Shown here: piece after piece, positions 26,641 through 29,043 of the stretch | Layout of the letters: each line of letters starts with the position of its first letter | Numbering within the stretch: position 1 is the first letter of the stretch | Assembly (NCBI GenBank): GCA_046582565.1 | Contig: JAYGED010000259.1 | Span: 1 to 29,043 of the forward strand | Direction of reading: 5' to 3' | DNA from: JAYGED01 sp046582565 | Lineage (GTDB): Bacteria; Pseudomonadota; Alphaproteobacteria; JAAXGF01 | Length of the DNA stretch: 29,043 nt | The notes under the pieces: generated by a model | What the model was told of the DNA's origin: nothing | Database searches by the model: none | Seen by the model: only the letters and a program-made list of their open reading frames with translations | Program-made: the position numbers and the translations under genes

Positions 26641-27089
26641 CCGAAACACTCAGCCAACTGGGAAACCCCACAACCCTTCCCGCCTCGCCCGACGAAGCGG
26701 TGCTCGAGCGCGTCGCCAACCCGCAGGCCGGCGCTGAATACCTTGTGCGCTTTACGGCGCCTGAATTCACCTGCCTCTGCCCGATCACCGGCCAACCGGA
26801 TTTCGCCCATCTGGTGATCGATTATGTTCCCGACGGCTGGATCGTCGAGAGCAAGTCGTTGAAGCTGTATCTCGGCTCCTATCGCAACCACGGCGGCTTC
26901 CACGAAGCCACCACCATCGCCATCGCCAAGCGCCTGGTCGATGAGCTGGCGCCCACCTGGCTGCGCATCGGCGGCTACTGGTATCCGCGCGGCGGCATGC
27001 CGATCGATGTGTTCTACCAGACCGGGGCGCCGCCCGAGGGATTGTGGCTGCCCGATCAGGGCGTCGCCCCCTATCGCGGACGCGGTTGA
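26637..27089 (+). CDS. queF: NADPH-dependent 7-cyano-7-deazaguanine (preQ0) reductase
   Basis: 150 aa, the short, unimodular QueF type. The active-site Cys48 and Asp55 are in FTCLCPITGQPDF, and the QueF signature ESKSLKLYLGSYRNHGGFHE is at 71-90, with H89 and E90. It reduces preQ0 to preQ1 in queuosine biosynthesis of tRNA. The start overlaps the stop of the RNA methyltransferase gene (ATGA), so both RNA-modification proteins are probably co-translated. No other queuosine gene is in the window. Confidence 0.96.
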   Translation: MTETLSQLGNPTTLPASPDEAVLERVANPQAGAEYLVRFTAPEFTCLCPITGQPDFAHLVIDYVPDGWIVESKSLKLYLGSYRNHGGFHEATTIAIAKRLVDELAPTWLRIGGYWYPRGGMPIDVFYQTGAPPEGLWLPDQGVAPYRGRG

Positions 27090-27155
27090 CGCGGCATCCC
27101 CAGTGGATAGAATCTAATATATGGTACCCATACGACGATTCTCCCGGAGCCTATA

Positions 27156-27665
27156 ATGATCGCCAGATTTGCTTTTTTACCTATTCTTTTCGCCCTGTTT
27201 GCCATGGCTCCAGCCGCCGCGGCTGTCGAAACCCTGGGAACATTCCAGGACTGGACCGCCTATAAGACATCTCAGGGCGGCAAGCACATCTGCTACATGG
27301 CGGCGGCGCCCAAAAAGGACGAAGGCAACTATTCCAAGCGCGGCGATATCCTGACTATGGTCACCCATCGCCCGTCGTCCAAGTCGTTCAACGTGATTAG
27401 CATCCACGCCGGTTATAAGTACAAGAAAGGCTCGACCGCCGAGGTCACCATCGGCGGCGCCAAATTTATCCTGTTCACCAACGCCGAAACCGCCTGGGCG
27501 AACGATACGGCCGACGACAAGGCCTTGGTGAGAAACATGCGCGCGGGCGCGAACATGATCGTGCGCGGCAAGTCCTGGCGCGGCACCAACACCAAGGACA
27601 CCTATTCCCTGCTCGGCTTCACCGCCGCCCTGCGCGCCATAAACAAGGCTTGCAAGGCCCCGTGA
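27156..27665 (+). CDS. IalB (invasion-associated locus B)-like secreted protein
   Basis: 169 aa. A Sec signal peptide is clear: MIARFAFLPILFALFAMAPAA, with probable cleavage after AAA before VETLGTF. The mature part follows the IalB pattern: FQDWTAYKTSQGGKHICYMAAAP near the start, then ILTMVTHRPSSKSFNVISIHAGYKY, a short strand pair, FILFTNAETAWA, and the close TYSLLGFTAALRAINKAC. The family is common and periplasmic in alphaproteobacteria, mostly of unknown function. Here it precedes rlmN with a 4-base overlap (GTGA, 27662-27665), so it is in the same transcription unit. Confidence 0.85.
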   Translation: MIARFAFLPILFALFAMAPAAAAVETLGTFQDWTAYKTSQGGKHICYMAAAPKKDEGNYSKRGDILTMVTHRPSSKSFNVISIHAGYKYKKGSTAEVTIGGAKFILFTNAETAWANDTADDKALVRNMRAGANMIVRGKSWRGTNTKDTYSLLGFTAALRAINKACKAP

Positions 27666-28810
27666 ACCTTGCCCCCGTAATCCGCCCCCCCGTGATCGTC
27701 GCGCCCGCGGCCTTCGCGGCCCCGCCGCAACTGAGCCCCGACGGGCGGCGCAATCTGATCGGTCTCGCCCGCGATGAGCTCGCCCTTGAAATGGAAGTCA
27801 TGGGCGAGAAGCCGTTCCGCGCCAAACAGCTCTGGCATTGGATCTATTATCGCGGGGTGACCGACTTCGCCGCCATCACCAACCTGTCGAAGCATTTCAG
27901 GGCAGAACTAGAAGCGCAGTTTGTCATTGCCCGCCCGGCCATCAGCCAGGACCAGAAATCCGCCGACGGCACCCGCAAATGGCTGCTCCGCATGATTGAC
28001 GGCCAGGAGGTCGAGGCGGTCCATATTCCCGAGGCCGACCGGGGCGCGCTTTGCCTCTCGTCTCAGGTCGGCTGCACCCTGACATGCCGCTTCTGCCACA
28101 CCGGCACCCAGAAGCTGGCGCGCAATCTGGACGTCGCCGAGATCGTCGGCCAGGTCATGCTGGCCCGCGATATGCTCGGCGAATGGCCCTCGCCTCGGGG
28201 CGAGCGGATGATCTCCAACATCGTCCTCATGGGCATGGGCGAGCCGCTCTATAATTACCAGAACGTCGCCGCCGCCATGAAGATCGTCATGGACGCCGAG
28301 GGCATCGCCATCTCGAAGCGGCGCATAACCCTCTCGACCGCCGGCGTGGTCCCCATGATCGAGCACTGCGGCGCCGAGCTTGGGGTTAATCTCGCGATCT
28401 CCCTGCACGCCACCAACGACGAGCTTCGCAACCAGTTGGTGCCGCTCAACCGCAAATACCCGATCAGTGAGCTCATGACCGCCTGCCGCAATTATCCGAG
28501 CGGCGGCAATACCCGGCGCATCACCTTCGAATATATCATGCTCGACGGCATCAACGATTCCCCCGCCGAGGCCCGCGCCCTGGTGAAGCTCATCGCCGGC
28601 ATCCCCGCCAAGGTCAACCTGATCCCCTTCAACCCCTGGCCGGGCGCGCCCTATGGCCGCTCGTCCGACGCAGCGATCCGCGCCTTCGCCGAGATCGTCA
28701 ACAAGGCCGGCTATTCCTCGCCGGTGCGCACGCCCCGCGGCGAAGACATCATGGCCGCCTGCGGCCAGCTAAAATCAGCCAGCGTGAGATTGAAGAAGGC
28801 TAGGGTTTAA
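27662..28810 (+). CDS. rlmN: Dual-specificity 23S rRNA/tRNA adenine-C2 methyltransferase RlmN
   Basis: 382 aa; radical-SAM enzyme that methylates C2 of A2503 of 23S rRNA and A37 of some tRNAs. The CxxxCxxC cluster ligands are Cys138, Cys142 and Cys145 (GCTLTCRFCHTGTQ). The MGMGEPLYNY and RRITLSTAGVVPMI motifs are diagnostic, with the C-terminal GEDIMAACGQL carrying the conserved acceptor cysteine. I chose GTG 27662 because it overlaps the IalB-like stop as GTGA; a TTG at 27650 would add four residues. The first about 20 residues are proline-rich and variable. The protein is complete. Confidence 0.95.
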   Translation: MNLAPVIRPPVIVAPAAFAAPPQLSPDGRRNLIGLARDELALEMEVMGEKPFRAKQLWHWIYYRGVTDFAAITNLSKHFRAELEAQFVIARPAISQDQKSADGTRKWLLRMIDGQEVEAVHIPEADRGALCLSSQVGCTLTCRFCHTGTQKLARNLDVAEIVGQVMLARDMLGEWPSPRGERMISNIVLMGMGEPLYNYQNVAAAMKIVMDAEGIAISKRRITLSTAGVVPMIEHCGAELGVNLAISLHATNDELRNQLVPLNRKYPISELMTACRNYPSGGNTRRITFEYIMLDGINDSPAEARALVKLIAGIPAKVNLIPFNPWPGAPYGRSSDAAIRAFAEIVNKAGYSSPVRTPRGEDIMAACGQLKSASVRLKKARV

Positions 28811-28855
28811 CCACAGAGACACAGAGGAGAAAAAGAATTCTTGGCGCTTTGCGCC
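28809..28855. repeat. Widespread intergenic ACAGAGACACAGAGG-type motif with hairpin
   Basis: AACCACAGAGACACAGAGGA (28809-28828) starts on the rlmN stop, followed by GGCGC TTT GCGCC (28843-28855), a 5-bp stem. This combination resembles a dispersed intergenic repeat known from many bacteria. There is no T-run after the stem, so termination is uncertain. The spacer to 28937 holds no gene. Confidence 0.45.
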
Positions 28856-28937
28856 GAAAAACTTTCTAGTGGTTACCACCTAACGGAAGAGTCCGTTTAG
28901 GAATTCCCAAAGCGTCGCGCATTTGCGAGTCTGGCGC

Positions 28938-29043
28938 ATGCGCACTGGAATCACGATCAAAGTCGGCACCTCGGATCGTCTTCGTCTTGAAGGGATTGCC
29001 GGGGACCGTTGCGCCGCCCAGAAACATGTGTGGCGGGCGGCTA
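28938..29043 (+). mobile_element. IS630-family transposase, N-terminal start (continues beyond the window)
   Basis: From ATG 28938 the frame reads MRTGITIKVGTSDRLRLEGI, then AGDRCAAQKHVWRAA up to the window edge. This is the recognisable N-terminal pattern of IS630-type DDE transposases, including the conserved QKHVWRA. Only 35 residues are visible, so neither the catalytic DDE triad nor the right end can be checked. The left end of the element should lie between 28811 and 28937; a small inverted repeat (AACGGA at 28882-28887, TCCGTT at 28892-28897) is present there, but I cannot assign it as a terminal repeat. Confidence 0.7.

Overview
The window looks like a chromosomal segment of a GC-rich alphaproteobacterium, most likely of Rhodospirillales type. 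The reasons are strong GC bias at third codon positions in the flanking genes, an etfA end, an IalB-like secreted protein next to rlmN, ThyX instead of ThyA visible here, a R. etli-type asparaginase, and PAS-rich histidine kinases. The taxonomic call is inference; no rRNA or tRNA gene was found.

Layout. (1) 1-7146 is ordinary, tightly packed core-type DNA: the 3' end of etfA, an amidase-signature enzyme, ada (minus), a PAS/degenerate-GGDEF/EAL protein (minus), thyX (minus) and a class I/II aminotransferase. (2) 7172-24001 is a looser, mosaic accessory stretch with longer spacers, several genes of visibly lower GC, REP-like palindromes (8076, 10899, 14620/14671) and single-copy catabolic enzymes. 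These are an Asp/Glu-racemase-fold protein without either usual cysteine, an alanine-racemase-like protein paired with an ectoine/proline-hydroxylase-like dioxygenase, a SnoaL-like protein, a formamidase / GGT-like / NAD(P)H-quinone oxidoreductase run, a two-lobed CaiB-type CoA-transferase, an enolase-superfamily enzyme, a GcvT/DmdA-like folate protein and a second PhyH-type dioxygenase. Inside it lie two paralogous PAS histidine kinases, both damaged. The first has an in-frame TGA cutting a PAS domain. The second has a frameshift and has also lost the Asp of its ATP-binding G1 box. (3) 24005-28810 is core-type again: quinone oxidoreductase plus asparaginase (minus, overlapping), then on the plus strand a SpoU methyltransferase, queF, an IalB-like protein and rlmN, which put three RNA-modification genes close together. 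(4) The right edge holds the start of an IS630-type transposase.

How the genes may work together. Overlaps (ATGA at 624 and 26637, GTGA at 27662, TGATG at 24983-24987) indicate translationally coupled pairs. The accessory part reads as a collection of amino-acid, amide and C1/folate scavenging functions rather than one known pathway. The most unusual unit is the racemase-like/dioxygenase pair at 8275-10198. The kinase duplication at 16231-21786, with decay in both copies and similarity running past the stop codons, is the clearest sign of recent rearrangement. I did not find a CRISPR array, a phage, a toxin-antitoxin module or a recognisable defence system.
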